64,000 nucleotides of DNA, from contig OX463847.1 of assembly GCA_949825065.1 (NCBI GenBank), positions 34,667,789 through 34,731,788 of the forward strand. Reading direction: 5' to 3'. Positions 43,643 through 53,859 of the stretch are shown here, piece by piece (the stretch's first letter is position 1; each line of letters opens with the position of its first letter). This stretch comes from Odontocerum albicorne. Its lineage: Eukaryota; Arthropoda; Insecta; Trichoptera; Odontoceridae. The position numbers and the translations under genes are program-made. The notes beneath the pieces were generated by a model, which saw nothing but the letters and a program-made list of their open reading frames with translations, searched no databases and had not been told where the DNA came from.

Positions 43643-43675
43643 TACGAGGGTCATCCAGAAAGTAAGGTTACAACA
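43643..43675. mobile_element. Solitary mariner-like terminus with CGAG end
   Basis: TA followed by CGAGGGTCATCCAGAAAGTA and AGGTTAC is the form of terminal repeat found on many arthropod mariner-like elements. I cannot find the opposite end nearby. Its first four bases, CGAG, match the core of the TACGAGTA octamers. Confidence 0.5.
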
Positions 43676-44834
43676 TTTATGTAGGATCACGGTGTGTTAG
43701 TGGGTGTCGCTTCCTATCGTTGTGACCGTGAATTAAGTTTGCATAGAACTATAAAAAAAATCGAATATCCCGAGGCGCACACTTTGAAAACCTCTGTTTA
43801 AACATACGTGTGTGTATATGTTCCCTCTATGTTGGATGCGAAAAAACTGTATTCTTGGTTGACTATACGACGAGCGATATCTCAATAAAACTAAACATAC
43901 AGACACCCATAAGACACGATACAAAAATCACATTCAATTTAACGAATCGCATTAAAAAGTTAAGAACAAAATCAGATATACTATATATGTATGTTATAAT
44001 GAAATTCGCTAGTCAATTGATCCATCCACAATGTTTTAAGCCAATCAATTGTCATTTTGAATTATTTTTTTAGTCATGACCCAATCAACCAAGTTCCTTT
44101 AAATGTCTCTCATGGTCTTTGAATAGAACAGGTACATTTTTTATTACACCGATTCCTGAAAAATAAGCAGCACGTGCGAATGTTGTTACTAAACGAACTG
44201 TTTCAGCAGACTGGGCCTCTTTTTTACTGTTTTTTAGATACATCGTAAATCGAACACGAGACCCCATAATGTAAATCAAGCGTCTTACTAATTAGGCCTC
44301 GAAGGTCGTCTAGGTCACGGAGGTTCAGATACAATATAAAAGTAATGTGATCCCAGCCATGACCACAACAAAACTTGAAAACACAATTGATTTTCAATTT
44401 TCAGAAAACACTTCATTCATTGAAGCCTCAAGTCTAAAGAAATTATTATTTGAAAAATAAACTTGCAAAGAAAATGAAGAAGAGAAATGGAAATATTTAT
44501 CTTACAGCCTATGCATTAAGCCGATGACAGTTTTATGTATGTATTATTCATGGATCAACTATAAAGCTTGTTACACATTATACTTTTTATTCATTTATAT
44601 TAAATTATTTAAATATTTCACGGAAAAAATCATCTCGTTCACACGGGAAATAACGAAATATTTTGTTTTTTTTTTAAGTTACGGATAATCGTAATCGAAA
44701 CCTCATTATCAAAGACAAACTCTGTACCAACAATTTCAAAAAACATGATTTCATGCTTTAATTAGGTTTAGGTTTCATGCTTTCATTAGGTTAAAAAGAG
44801 TTGTCTTAAAAAACTAGATCACACTAGACGGGAA
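43676..44834. other. Unassigned stretch
   Basis: A 64-codon minus frame (44085-44279, with LVTTFARAAYFSGIGVIKNV) is open but unrecognised. TTCATGCTTTAATTAGGTT is duplicated near 44750-44790. Confidence 0.35.
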
Positions 44835-45125
44835 CCCCGTTCATTTCTGATGTTAGTGCGGGTGGTGGAAAACTCTTGGATCAAAATTTTCTAGCATTAC
44901 CAATTACTTATTTCTTTCGTCTTTCAACCCGGAGGTTAAGGGTTCGATTTACTTAAGTACGAGTACCTTATGTTTTCAAAAAGGGTGTCAGTCTTGTTTT
45001 TAATTTAAGGTCTCTTCAAAATCTCACAACCATTCTACTTTTGTAAAAGATCGTCCCACATGGCAATAAGCCCGTCAAGATGTACTTACTGTCAGCAAAT
45101 AAAATGTAAAACTCGTATATTACGA
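44835..45125 (+). mobile_element. SINE-1, diverged copy
   Basis: CCCGGAGGTTAAGGGTTCGA is the B-box region. The body (TAAGGTCTCTTCAAAATCTC) and the tail GATCGTCCCACATGGCAATAAG, CCCGTCAAGATGTACTTACTG follow. A TACGAGTA octamer (44958-44965) sits just after the B box. Confidence 0.6.
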
Positions 45126-45199
45126 CAGAGAGAAAAATGTCCCTTACTCCTTCATAACTCCCCACATTATCCCTGTTTTCATTGATATTTATATTTTGG

Positions 45200-45405
45200 T
45201 TTAAGTTTTGTTACTTTACTCTAATATTATTTTGTTACTTTACTCTAAAAAGTTTTATTACTTTACTCTAATAAGTTTTCTTATTGTAACTTTACTCTAA
45301 TATTATTTTGTTACTTTACTCTAATAAGTTTTGTTATTGTTACTTTACTCTAATATTATTTTGTTTCTTTACTCTAAACAGTTTTGTTACTTTACTCTTA
45401 TACGA
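45200..45405. repeat. Tandem repeat with alternating unit lengths
   Basis: TTACTTTACTCTAATA recurs about eight times. Spacings run roughly 24, 23, 29, 24, 29, 24 and 23 bases, because a TATTATTTTG linker alternates with an AAGTTTTRTTATTG one. Confidence 0.8.
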
Positions 45406-45865
45406 ATTTTAATGTATGCGAGTGAAATGTGGACATGGAAAAAGACTGAAAGAAGCCGAGGAAATACTGTAAAAATATGTGATCTGAGAAGAATATATGG
45501 GGTGATAATAGAATATGATACGATGTGATAAGGGAGAAATATGACTGATATATTAAGGAAGATGAATAAGATCACACTGAGATGAGTTGTGCTTGTAAAA
45601 GTAATGAATGAAGAAAGACTAACAAAACAAATATACTGCAAATGTGATTGGATCACGTAGAAGAGAAAAATCAATGAAAGTGTGGTTGGATTAAGGAATA
45701 ATATTTTGAAAAAAAGAATTGTAAAAGTCAAACAAATCGGAGGAGGTTGGTACATGATTATGGAGGAGGCAAAATATGTATGTCACGATTTAAACATCTG
45801 ACATTCTATCTTCTTAGCCCACCTCAACAGAGAAATGGTGTGATGGCATGTATAAATTTAAGACG
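45405..45865 (+). pseudogene. LINE-A 3' fragment
   Basis: ILMYASEMWTWKKTERS, then CDLRRIYGVI and, after breaks, ERLTKQIY, VWLD, RRLVHDYGGGKICMSRF-like and the ACCTCAACAGAGAAATGGTG end with GATGGCATGTAT. The minisatellite runs directly into its 5' end. Confidence 0.7.
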
Positions 45866-46013
45866 TGTTAATGAATAAAAATAATCATTTTCAAAACAAA
45901 AGCTAATTAAATGGAAGAAATTACTTAAAAACAATAAATCCGTACGATATATGTGTACATACTTACTTAAAAGTGTTAAAATTAATAGGATACAAGCTTC
46001 TACGTTTATAACC

Positions 46014-46667
46014 TAAAGGCCCGTTCTCACGGTTCAAGTTTAGTTGACCGATTAAAGTTGATTAACAAAAGTTTTTGTTCACACGTTTCAATAGAAACTG
46101 ATTCAAGGCCCGTTCTCACGGTTCAAGTTTAGTTGAGCGATTAAAGTTGATCAACAAAAGTTGAATGAAATCTGTAGTGAGAACCTTTGTTTCAATAGAG
46201 TTGAACAACTTTTTAGTTGATCGAGAAAAGATTGACCCAGTCAAACTTTATCGTTCAGGTTACGAGTCATCCGTCATTTACTTTCAAGTTGAAACCTATC
46301 TTGAAACGTGTGAACATGTGAATTCAAGTTGATCGTCAAGTTCGCTTTCAACTCGATAAATATAAAAATAAAGATCCAAGAGAAAATGCTTTCGACGCCA
46401 TTTTTAACTGAATTAAATTGAAACAGTTTATTGAATCAGTTTCTATTGAAACGTGTGAACAAAAACTGATTCAAGTCGTATTCAACTTTTGTTGATCAAC
46501 TTTAATCGGTCAACTAAACTTGAACCGTGAGAACGGGCCTGTATTCAACTTTTGTTGATCAACTATAATCGGTCAATTAAACTTGAACCGTAAGAACGTG
46601 CCTTCACTACAGATTTCATTTAACTTTAATCGGTCAACTAAACTGGAATAGTGAGAACGCGCCTTAA
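46014..46667. mobile_element. TTAA-type MITE with duplicated ends
   Basis: The left end GGCCCGTTCTCACGGTTCAA and the right end (reversed) GGCGCGTTCTCACTATTCCA form terminal inverted repeats. TTAA follows the right end (46664-46667); the left has TAAA, one base off. The terminal module (AAGTTTAGTTGACCGATTAA, AGTTGATCAACAAAAGTT) is present twice at the left and two to three times at the right in inverse orientation. The TTAA site suggests mobilisation by a piggyBac-type transposase; no coding sequence. Confidence 0.7.
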
Positions 46668-46737
46668 GGGAAAGGTTTGCTAGTTTGGCGAAAAGTTAAC
46701 CATGACAAACTCATGAATGGATGTGTCGTAGGGTAAT

Positions 46738-47095
46738 AATAATATGACAATTTATATAGCGTTTACAGAGCACACTCTCATCAAGGGCCCTAATTCAGGA
46801 TTCTTATTGATTGATATACGTAAGTTGAGCGGAAGGATAAGAAGGTGGTGGCTGCGGACATAAGATCACGTAACTTCTCCGTATTTGCACATGTTTATAA
46901 AAAAACATCTATAGCTCAACTGTTCTCTTTTGCATCGTGCATCCACGCTTCCAGCGACCACAATCCTCTTCAAGAGAAACATATTTGTTTAAAAACAACT
47001 ACAAAACTTACCAAGGAAAGACAAAGTGCAATGAAACCTTTTTAGATCTTCCGATATATGACAAGTAACGAATTCGGCTTTAGGTGAAGTGTAAG
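46738..47095 (-). mobile_element. LINE-G 3' UTR
   Basis: Read on the minus strand it runs from ACACTTCACCTAAAGCCGAA through AAAGGTTTCATTGCACTTTG, ACAAATACGGAGAAGTTACG, CCACCACCTTCTTATCC, AGAGTGTGCTCTGTAAACGC and ends with a TATAAATTGTCATATTATTA tail. Same layout at 57270-57575 and 63675-64000. The (ATT)n tail is that of a LINE 3' end. Confidence 0.6.
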
Positions 47096-47518
47096 AAATT
47101 GAGGATAAGTAAAGCATCTTTTATATTTTTGCTACTAGCCAAGCCAGATTCGACCTCAAATGAAACGGGCTTTATACTGCAAAGCCGAGACCAGCTGTTA
47201 TTGTAGATATGACGATATTTCACATGAGAGTCGGTCCTGCGTTGGGGCCACAGTGCAGTGCGACTCATTGTTATGCGCGGGGCTCGCCTCGTCTGATCTG
47301 ATGCATACATTCATGCGGACCACGGCGTGACTTCGCGCTCCCAGATCAACTGGCTGTTATTGTTATTGTTCATTTATTCAACTTGGAGTTGACACATCAT
47401 CACCATGAGATGATAGCTTGAGTTTATTCCATGTTTGGAAATACTGAATTAATGTATTAAATATCGGGTTTCAACAAACAATGTATGATATGTATTATTT
47501 ATAGTTAAGACATTATTT
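47096..47518. other. Unassigned stretch with GC-richer block (47160-47360)
   Basis: Minus strand frame with SRTALWPQRRTDSHVK is open for 76 codons but is unrecognised. Confidence 0.3.
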
Positions 47519-47520
47519 TT

Positions 47521-47724
47521 TTGTAATTTGTTTTATCAAACACTGTTTATTCCACTTTTTGTAACGGTATAACTCTACCGGTTTCAAGGCTTTCACCTCA
47601 TCATCAGGGGAGCACAAAAAAGTCTTGTTTGTGCTATCCTGATGATGAGGGGAAAGCCTTGAAACCGGTAGGGTTATACCGTTACAAAAAGTGGAATAAA
47701 CAGTATTTGATAAAACAAATTACA
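47521..47724. mobile_element. FB-1 foldback element, full copy
   Basis: The arms TGTAATTTGTTTTATCAAAC and TTTGATAAAACAAATTACA (about 95 bases each) contain CTACCGGTTTCAAGGCTTTC and its reverse GAAAGCCTTGAAACCGGTAG. The centre is AAAAAAGTCTTG. The plus-strand right arm carries CTGATGA, GAAAC and CGGTAGGGTTATACCG in hammerhead order. Confidence 0.8.
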
Positions 47725-47951
47725 ATGTCTTTAAACCTCCACAAACAAGACTCACAGGGAGCGAAGTATCAGGAGTTCAGAAAGCAGAGAGTGCTAGATT
47801 GTGCGGAGGCAGAATAATCCTTGTATATTATGCAGGAAAACGGAATGGGGTAGATTTTTGAAGTCCTCCAGAAATATTTAGGATTGTGATTTATGAAAAA
47901 GATTTCCAGTATTTCATATTCATACACATATGGTATGAATAAATTTTTTTG
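47725..47951. other. Spacer between FB-1 copies
   Basis: No recognised feature. Confidence 0.3.
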
Positions 47952-48046
47952 TGCTCCCCTAATGATAAGGTGAAAACCTTGAAACCGGTAGGGTTATACC
48001 GTTATATAGAGTGGAATAAACAATGTTTGATAAAACAAATTACAAT
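47952..48046. mobile_element. FB-1 single arm
   Basis: GTGCTCCCCTAATGATAAGG, CTTGAAACCGGTAGGGTTATA and GAGTGGAATAAACAATG followed by TTTGATAAAACAAATTACA; the opposite arm is absent. CTAATGA replaces the CTGATGA core. Confidence 0.7.
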
Positions 48047-48057
48047 CTATGATATAT

Positions 48058-48655
48058 TCATAATAATGTGTACATACATACCATCTCCATGCGGGTGTAG
48101 ACAGAGAGAAAAGAGCGCCAGACTTTCCTATCGTGACACACATATTAAGCCTCTTCTACGTCCACCGTCGCATACAAGGCCTATGATTTCTCTGGCGTTT
48201 TTACATTTCTTTGTTTCAAAATACTATGCCCTTGATTCAACCACACTTTCCTTAGACTTTGTCTAGCATTATTTCTACTAACGTTTGCACCGTATATTTC
48301 TTTTGTTAGTTTATCTTCATTCAGTCTTTCCACGTGCTCAAACCATCTTAGAGTGTCTTTTTCTTCATCTTTTTCAACACAATCATCCTTAAGTTCATAT
48401 GGTGTGTTTTATTCAACACAATCATCCTTAAGTTCATATGGTGTGTTTTATTCAACACAATCATCCTTAAGTTCATATGGTGTGTTTTATTCAACACAAT
48501 CATCCTTAAGTTCACATGGTGTGTTTTATACATAATTTCTCACTTTTCAATCACCATGACATTGTATTTCACAACATTTTTATCATATCTTTCTCTTCGC
48601 ATCTCTCATATAATTTACTTACCATGTCATCCGCAAATGCGATATGAGTATGTAA
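48058..48655 (-). pseudogene. LINE-A with minisatellite expansion, reverse orientation
   Basis: On the minus strand it begins with HTHIAFADDMVSKLYERCEE (FADD near 48620, a variant of the catalytic YADD), then KYNVMVIEK. The 39-bp array follows in place of the middle of the gene, and the C-terminus KKTLRWFEHVERLNEDKLTK, EIYGANVS continues to RLNM-like and the GATGGTATGTATGTACAC end. The middle region (cytosine-rich SETW block) has been lost. Confidence 0.7.
48373..48528. repeat. 39-bp minisatellite inside LINE-A, four units
   Basis: Starts at 48373, 48412, 48451 and 48490; the unit runs TTCAACACAATCATCCTTAA, GTTCATATGGTGTGTTTTA. As 39 is a multiple of 3, both strands stay open. On the minus strand the unit encodes MNLRMIVLNKTHH, derived from the CELKADVLSKM-type part of LINE-A shifted in frame. 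Confidence 0.9.
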
Positions 48656-48659
48656 CTGT

Positions 48660-49318
48660 ACAATAAAAAAATTAAGAAATTTGAGGGATTCCATTATTCA
48701 GGAAGTATTTTCTCAGATGATGGATGTGTTACGACATATATCAAACGATGTGTATCAATAGGAAACAAAGTCAATGGGGTACTAAAATATATATACTCAA
48801 ACGGAACAGTATCAAAATCTGCTAAGATGATAGTGCACAACAGTATTTTGATGCCAACTTTGATGAATGGGAGTGAAACGAAAACGTGGAAAAAGAGTGA
48901 AAAAAAGGCAAGTAAAGGTGTAGAAATGCGTCCACAGAGAGGAATACATGGGATGACAATGTATAACAAAATACGGAATGAAGTATTTAGGGATAAATGT
49001 GAACTTAAGGCTGATGTGTTGAGTTAGACGAAGAAGAGTATGCAGAGATGGTTCGGGCATGTCGATCAAACGAATGAAGAAAGACTAACAAAACAAATGT
49101 ATTGTACAAATTTGAGCGGAAGGTGTGGCAGATCAAGGCCAAGGAAAGTATGGTCAGATCAAGTGAGTGATAAGGAGAAAGAGTTAGAAGGAAGAAGAAT
49201 CATAGGAACTATATGAGAAGGTGTATAGATGTGGATGAGGCAAAATATAATAATTGAGGCTGGAAGTCTGGCGCTATCCACTATGCCTGTCTCAGTAGTG
49301 AAACGGCGTGATGGTATG
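48660..49318 (+). pseudogene. LINE-A, long 3' fragment
   Basis: Reads FEGFHYSGSIFSDDGC, VSIGNKVNGVLKYIYSNGTV, SKSAKMIVHNSILMPTLMNG, SETKTWKKSEKKASKG, IHGMTMYNKIRNEVFRDKCE, LKADVLS, then ERLTKQMYCTNLSGRCGRSR, PRKVWSDQ and the C-terminal blocks. It is one of the best preserved LINE-A copies; it lies head to head with the minus-strand copy at 48058-48655 and tail to tail with the next. Confidence 0.8.
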
Positions 49319-49319
49319 T

Positions 49320-49535
49320 ATGTTGATGCATGCCTTCTCCCGGGATCGGGGTAGGCAAAGAGAATAGAGCGCTGGGTCTTGTCACACATCCGCATTTTCT
49401 ACATCCATTTACCTTCTCATACTGCTCCTACGATTTCTCAGACTTTTACGTAGCCTTCTTTCAAAATATAATTTACTTGATCCAGCCATACTTTCCTTGG
49501 TCTTACTCTCTCACGCCTTCCACTCATATATGTAT
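49320..49535 (-). pseudogene. LINE-A 3' end, reverse orientation
   Basis: GGGTAGGCAAAGAGAATAGAG, CTACATCCATTTACCTTCTC, GATCCAGCCATACTTTCCTTG, GCCTTCCACTC are the reverse of the NRRSCM, VWLDQ and GRR blocks. It meets the preceding plus-strand copy at its 3' end. Confidence 0.7.
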
Positions 49536-49549
49536 GCAAAAAATATATA

Positions 49550-50175
49550 TAAATTGATGAGGAGTTAAAAAGACAAAAGAATTTACATTGATGAGGAGTT
49601 AAAAAACAAATTTAAATTGATGAGGAGTAAAAAAACAAATTTAAATTGATGAGGAGTTAAAAAACAAATTGAAATTGATGAGGAGTTAAAAAACAAATTT
49701 AAATTGATGAGGAGTTAAAAAACAAATTTAATTTGATAAGGAGTTAAAAAACAAATTTAAATTGATGAGGAGTTAAAAAACAAATTTAAATTGATAAGGA
49801 GTTAAAAAACAAATTTAAATTGATGAGGAGTTAAAAAACAAATTGAAATTGATGAGGAGTTAAAAAACAAATTTAAATTGATGAGGAGTTAAAAAACAAA
49901 TTTTAATTGATGAGGAGTTAAAAAACAAATTTAAATTTATGAGGGTTTAAAAAACAAATATAAATTGATGAGGAGTTAAAAACAAATTTAAATTGATGAG
50001 GAATTAAAAAACAAATTTAAATTGATGAGTTAAAAACAAATTTAAATTGATGAGGAATTAAAAAAAACAAATTTAAATTGATGAGGAGTTAAAAACAAAT
50101 TTAAATTGATGAGGAGTTAAAAAACAAATTTAAATTGATGAGGAGTTAAAAAACAAATTTAAAATAACGAGAAGT
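49550..50175. repeat. 29-bp minisatellite, about 21 units
   Basis: Unit AAATTGATGAGGAGTTAAAA plus AACAAATTT. Unit starts (for example GATGA at 49590, 49619 and 49648) are 29 bases apart. Variants carry GATAAGGAG, GAAATTG or a shortened unit. Confidence 0.95.
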
Positions 50176-50179
50176 TAAA

Positions 50180-50765
50180 AATACAAACAAATTAACGTCT
50201 AGTTGGATAAAAAGTCTGGATTATAGCATTGTATGTGTATATATGTATAGTTATACATTTCCATTCCGTATTACAAAACGGAAAAACAGAAAACATAGCA
50301 ACACGCCATTAAGTTAAATATTTATTAAGAATTCAAAATTGGCCAACACTTCAAAATCGTAAATGGAGACCGCTACTTTATATGGTCTGTCCCGGTGAAT
50401 TGATTATAAAAACACAAGTTTCCAATGAAAAAGTTAACGATTTCTCGTGTTTATTTTTAGTGGCGTCATATGGGGCTCTCGTAAGTGATACCGGTCAATA
50501 ACATTTGACAAACAAATTAACACAATGGAAGAAATATCGCGAAAAGAATTTAGCATTTGGCGCCTCGGCACCCAAAACCAGCGGTATAACTAAATATAAT
50601 TCGCCTTTACGGCCAGGAGCGGTGAACGATCGATAATATATGTTATATTCATACGGATGCAGACAAGGATGGGCTCTTTTAAAAATAACATCACGGTGAG
50701 TGACTCCTGCAGATAGTGTGAATTAATTACAACAATACACATACTATAAGAGGGTGATCCCCTAA
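50180..50765. other. Unassigned stretch
   Basis: Mixed composition and no gene. CCTCGGCACCCAAAACCAGC and GGCCAGGAGCGGTGAACG around 50550-50620 are GC-richer. Confidence 0.35.
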
Positions 50766-50767
50766 AA

Positions 50768-51351
50768 ATGTCTTCCTTCTTCTTCTTCTTCTAAGTGCCC
50801 TGTCGGGTCCCCCCAACGTTGGCGATCACTTCGGCGAATCCGTCTCGGTCCTGAGCCGCCCGGAACAGCTCCTCTACACTCCGGATGCCGGTCCACTCCC
50901 TCACATTCCGCAGCCAGGACATCTGTCTTCTTCCGCCCCCCCGGTGTCCCTCGATTTTCCCCTTCAATATAAGCTGGAGCAAGTGGTACTTCTCTCCACG
51001 CAGCACATGACCCAGATATGAAATCTTTCTAACTTTTATAGTGGACAACAACTCCCTGTCAGCTCTAGCTCGCCTCAGGACTTCGGTATTTGTCACCATG
51101 TCTGTCCAGGGAATTTTGAGCATTCGACGATGCAACCACATTTCAAATGCTTCCAGTCTGTTCATTGCCTGGACTTTCAAGGTCCATGTTTCACAACCGT
51201 ACAATAAAACAGACCACACATAGCATCTAATCATCCTCTGACGGAGTTTCAAATTTAAGTTGTCATCACAGAAGAGCGACTTCATTTTATTAAATGCAGT
51301 TCTTGCTGCCTCAATTCTGCAACTGATATCCACATCATTTATGTTATACAT
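50768..51351 (-). pseudogene. LINE-B C-terminal domain, open frame with 3' end
   Basis: A 186-codon minus-strand frame is intact to its stop. It reads CRIEAARTAFNKMKSLFCDD, RQRMIRCYVWSVLLYGCETW, TLKVQAMNRLEAFEMWLHRR, MLKIPWTDMVTNTEVLRRAR, RKISYLGHVLRGEKYHLLQL, GGGRRQMSWLRNVREWTGIR, SVEELFRAAQDRDGFAEVIA and NVGGTRQGT. This is the region between the reverse-transcriptase thumb and the end of ORF2 in RTE/CR1-like non-LTR elements. The 3' end is marked by a GAAGAAGAAGAAG tail (CTTCTTCTTC at 50775-50792). The 5' portion was lost on insertion (typical 5' truncation), so it has no catalytic residues. Confidence 0.85.
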
Positions 51352-51399
51352 GGTCTAGCACAAAAATGCATCCACATTTTTTTGTCGTACCATTTACCT

Positions 51400-51870
51400 T
51401 GATGCAGAAATTTGTCATATTACGCATTTGTGAAGAGTTTAGGGATGAGGAGGACTCTTATTTTTGGTAAGATGATGTACCTCCCCACTACCGTTGTGAT
51501 GTGACAGCCTATCTTTATGAAAATTCGTTAAAAATATGAATTTGGTGTAGAGGTAGCATTGAATACCCACCACGCTCCCCAAACCTCACGCCAATGAACT
51601 TTTTTTTAATGAATACTCATCAAGAATAAAATAAATGGCACAAAACCTACAACAGTTAATGAATTGAGAGCAACCATTGAAAGAGAATGCAGCCAAATAA
51701 CAAAAAGAATGGTTCGTGAAGTTTGTGATTCCACGTTATCAGCGGTGCATGCCAGAAAAGCCATCGTTAGAGCATTTGCGACAAATGAAAAAACTAATAC
51801 GTTTATCTTCTTTAATTTAAAGTTTTAATATTAGATATAGCTTAATAAATACTGAATTTTCAATCATTTG
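51400..51870 (+). pseudogene. Tc1/IS630-like transposase C-terminal half
   Basis: The plus strand reads DDVPPHYRCDVTAYLYENS (the 'QQDGAPPHY' catalytic block, with QQDGA degraded), WCRGSIEYPPRSPNLTPMNF, then, with shifts, a KTYNS..LRATIERECSQ region and STLSAVHARKAIVRAF-like end. Fits the DDE transposase superfamily of the 5.7-kb element. Several stops. It touches the 5' end of the LINE-B copy. Confidence 0.65.
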
Positions 51871-52108
51871 AAACGAGTGTATATTTTTTTGAGACAACAT
51901 GTATACATAACAGTGACGTGGTGTCCATAGATGCAGAGAAGCGCTGCATCCCCTAATGGTTAACTGTTTTTTTAACATGCAAAATAATATTAACAAAGTC
52001 CGACTTTTAGCAAGTATATTTTTATTTCAACACGAGTATCATACCTTTTAACAAGCACATATGTTTTCTGAATATCAACAGCATCCCTCAACACAAAGCC
52101 ACTGATAC

Positions 52109-52531
52109 ATTTATATCAGTGCTCCGCAACCGGTGTGCCGTGGCACACTGGTGTGCCGTGAGCTGGGGACAGGTGTGCCGCGGTCAAATTCAATGTATTT
52201 GACATTTTACAATTTTTCATTATGTATTTAATACACAATGACAAATTATTTTTCATAATATTGTCTATTTTTCAAAATGTAGTATAGAATAATTATTATA
52301 ACTAAATAATTTTTCAACGGCCAACTGTTGAAAACTGCGTAGTGTGCTTTGTACACACCATGGCCGCACCAAATTAGTCATAGACAATGAAAAATATTGT
52401 AAAATTTGTGTGTCAATTTAATATCTATATATTTTAGCTATTATATCTATATATTTAGGTGTGCCGTGGAATTCTAGGAAGAATTTTGGTGTGCCGTAGG
52501 TGAGAAAAGGTTGCGGAGCACTGATTTATAT
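52109..52531. mobile_element. hAT-type MITE with exact 8-bp target duplication
   Basis: ATTTATAT flanks both ends (52109-52116, 52524-52531). The termini CAGTGCTCCGCAACC and GGTTGCGGAGCACTG are a perfect 15-base inverted repeat. Subterminal GGTGTGCCGTG motifs are repeated at both ends. The element itself is 407 bp (52117-52523) without a transposase gene. An 8-bp duplication and CAGTG ends are hAT hallmarks. Confidence 0.93.
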
Positions 52532-52589
52532 TATTACGCCGTGTCCCTTGCAGAATAGACAGAGATAACAGATATCCACACTTTTTAAA

Positions 52590-52900
52590 TTCAAACACAC
52601 AACTTTCGCTTCCTCAACATTTATACATCTCATTATGCACAATCTTATATTATTCATACCTTCATTTCAAATCCATTTGATCACTTTACCTTAATTTCAA
52701 ATCCATTTGATCCAGCCATGATTTCCTCAGTCTACGTCTTCCACGCATACTTTGGACTTCTACTTGGTTATTCATTATTTCGTCAGTCATTCTCGCCACA
52801 TGTCTAAACCACCTTAAAGTTTCTTTCATCATATTACTTAAAACATCCATTTTATCAAAGCCTTAATTTATGATGTCTTTGTTTCACCTTCTTTCGTAAA
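52590..52900 (-). pseudogene. LINE-A-related 3' fragment, reverse orientation
   Basis: On the minus strand: TLRWFRHVARMTDEIMNNQV, EVQSMRGRRRLRKSW, LDQMDLK. A 24-base stretch TTTCAAATCCATTTGATC occurs twice (52663, 52687), a small tandem duplication. Confidence 0.6.
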
Positions 52901-53100
52901 TTTCATCTCCAGATTTTTTTCTGATACACACATCTCCACAGCATTATTTTCACTTTTATCCTTCTATCAAATCGAAGATTCACTTTCACACTTAAAGTAG
53001 AAACCACAAGAAGAAGACACTGGCAGGATTATTCATCCAAATATGTGTATTCCCAGCTAGAGAGCAATGATAAGTTGATACATTCATTGAAAATACGTAT

Positions 53101-53210
53101 TGTAATTTGTTTATCAAACACTGTTTATTCCACTTTATGTAACGGTATAATCTTACCGGTTTCAAGGTTTTCACCTCCTTATCAGGGGAGCACAAACACA
53201 AAACACGTAT
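53101..53210. mobile_element. FB-1 single arm
   Basis: TGTAATTTGTTTATCAAACAC, GTTTATTCCACTTTATGTAAC, CTTACCGGTTTCAAGGTTTTC, CCTTATCAGGGGAGCACAAA. No second arm follows. Confidence 0.7.
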
Positions 53211-53855
53211 ATTCTAGAAACGCAATCACAGTAACATCACGCTATCGAAATTAAGAATAACATCACATTCATCAAATAAAAATAATAATTTTATATATTT
53301 AATTCATTACAAACTATAAATTTTTTTAACACTGCAAATAGAGGGAGACAAGTTTGTAATGAGTGTTCTCATATTGGTTGGCATAGTGTTACTCTTTAAA
53401 CGTAGATCTTCATAAAAGTTGATCTTCATACCCATCATTTAGTGGACATTCAAAACACGAGAGTTCCTGACAATGCATGAAATATCCGCTGGCAGTCGTC
53501 GTCTCAGGAAGACCTGCAAATAGATATAAGGATTGCTGAGAGTCAATATTTTAAGAAAGACAGTCCTATTGATAACAGACCACGGGTCTAACTTAAGAGA
53601 AAAAAGTCAACAGCAAGCAAAACCAGGATATGTTCTTCGGGAATATAGTCACGTTTCTAGGACATTATGTATCGACTATTTATCAATATTTTGACTGATT
53701 TCTAGATAGTTGATTACCCTTGGAGATTTTGAGGTTTCCACCTTTTCCACGAATAATTTTCTTCCTATTATTCTGATCAACTGGCAATATTTTCAATTCC
53801 ACATGTTTCTCAAGTACGTGTACTCACTCTGTCCTAAAATATATTTATGCGACTA
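53211..53855. other. Unassigned stretch
   Basis: Around 53480-53600 a GGCAGTCGTCGTCTCAGGAAG block resembles the arginine-rich 'GRRRRxRP' end of LINE-C proteins but is not assignable. Otherwise AT-rich. Confidence 0.35.
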
Positions 53856-53859
53856 CTAA

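Noticed and set aside
48348..48535. Repetitive open frames on both strands
   Set aside because: By-product of the 39-bp array inside a LINE-A copy.
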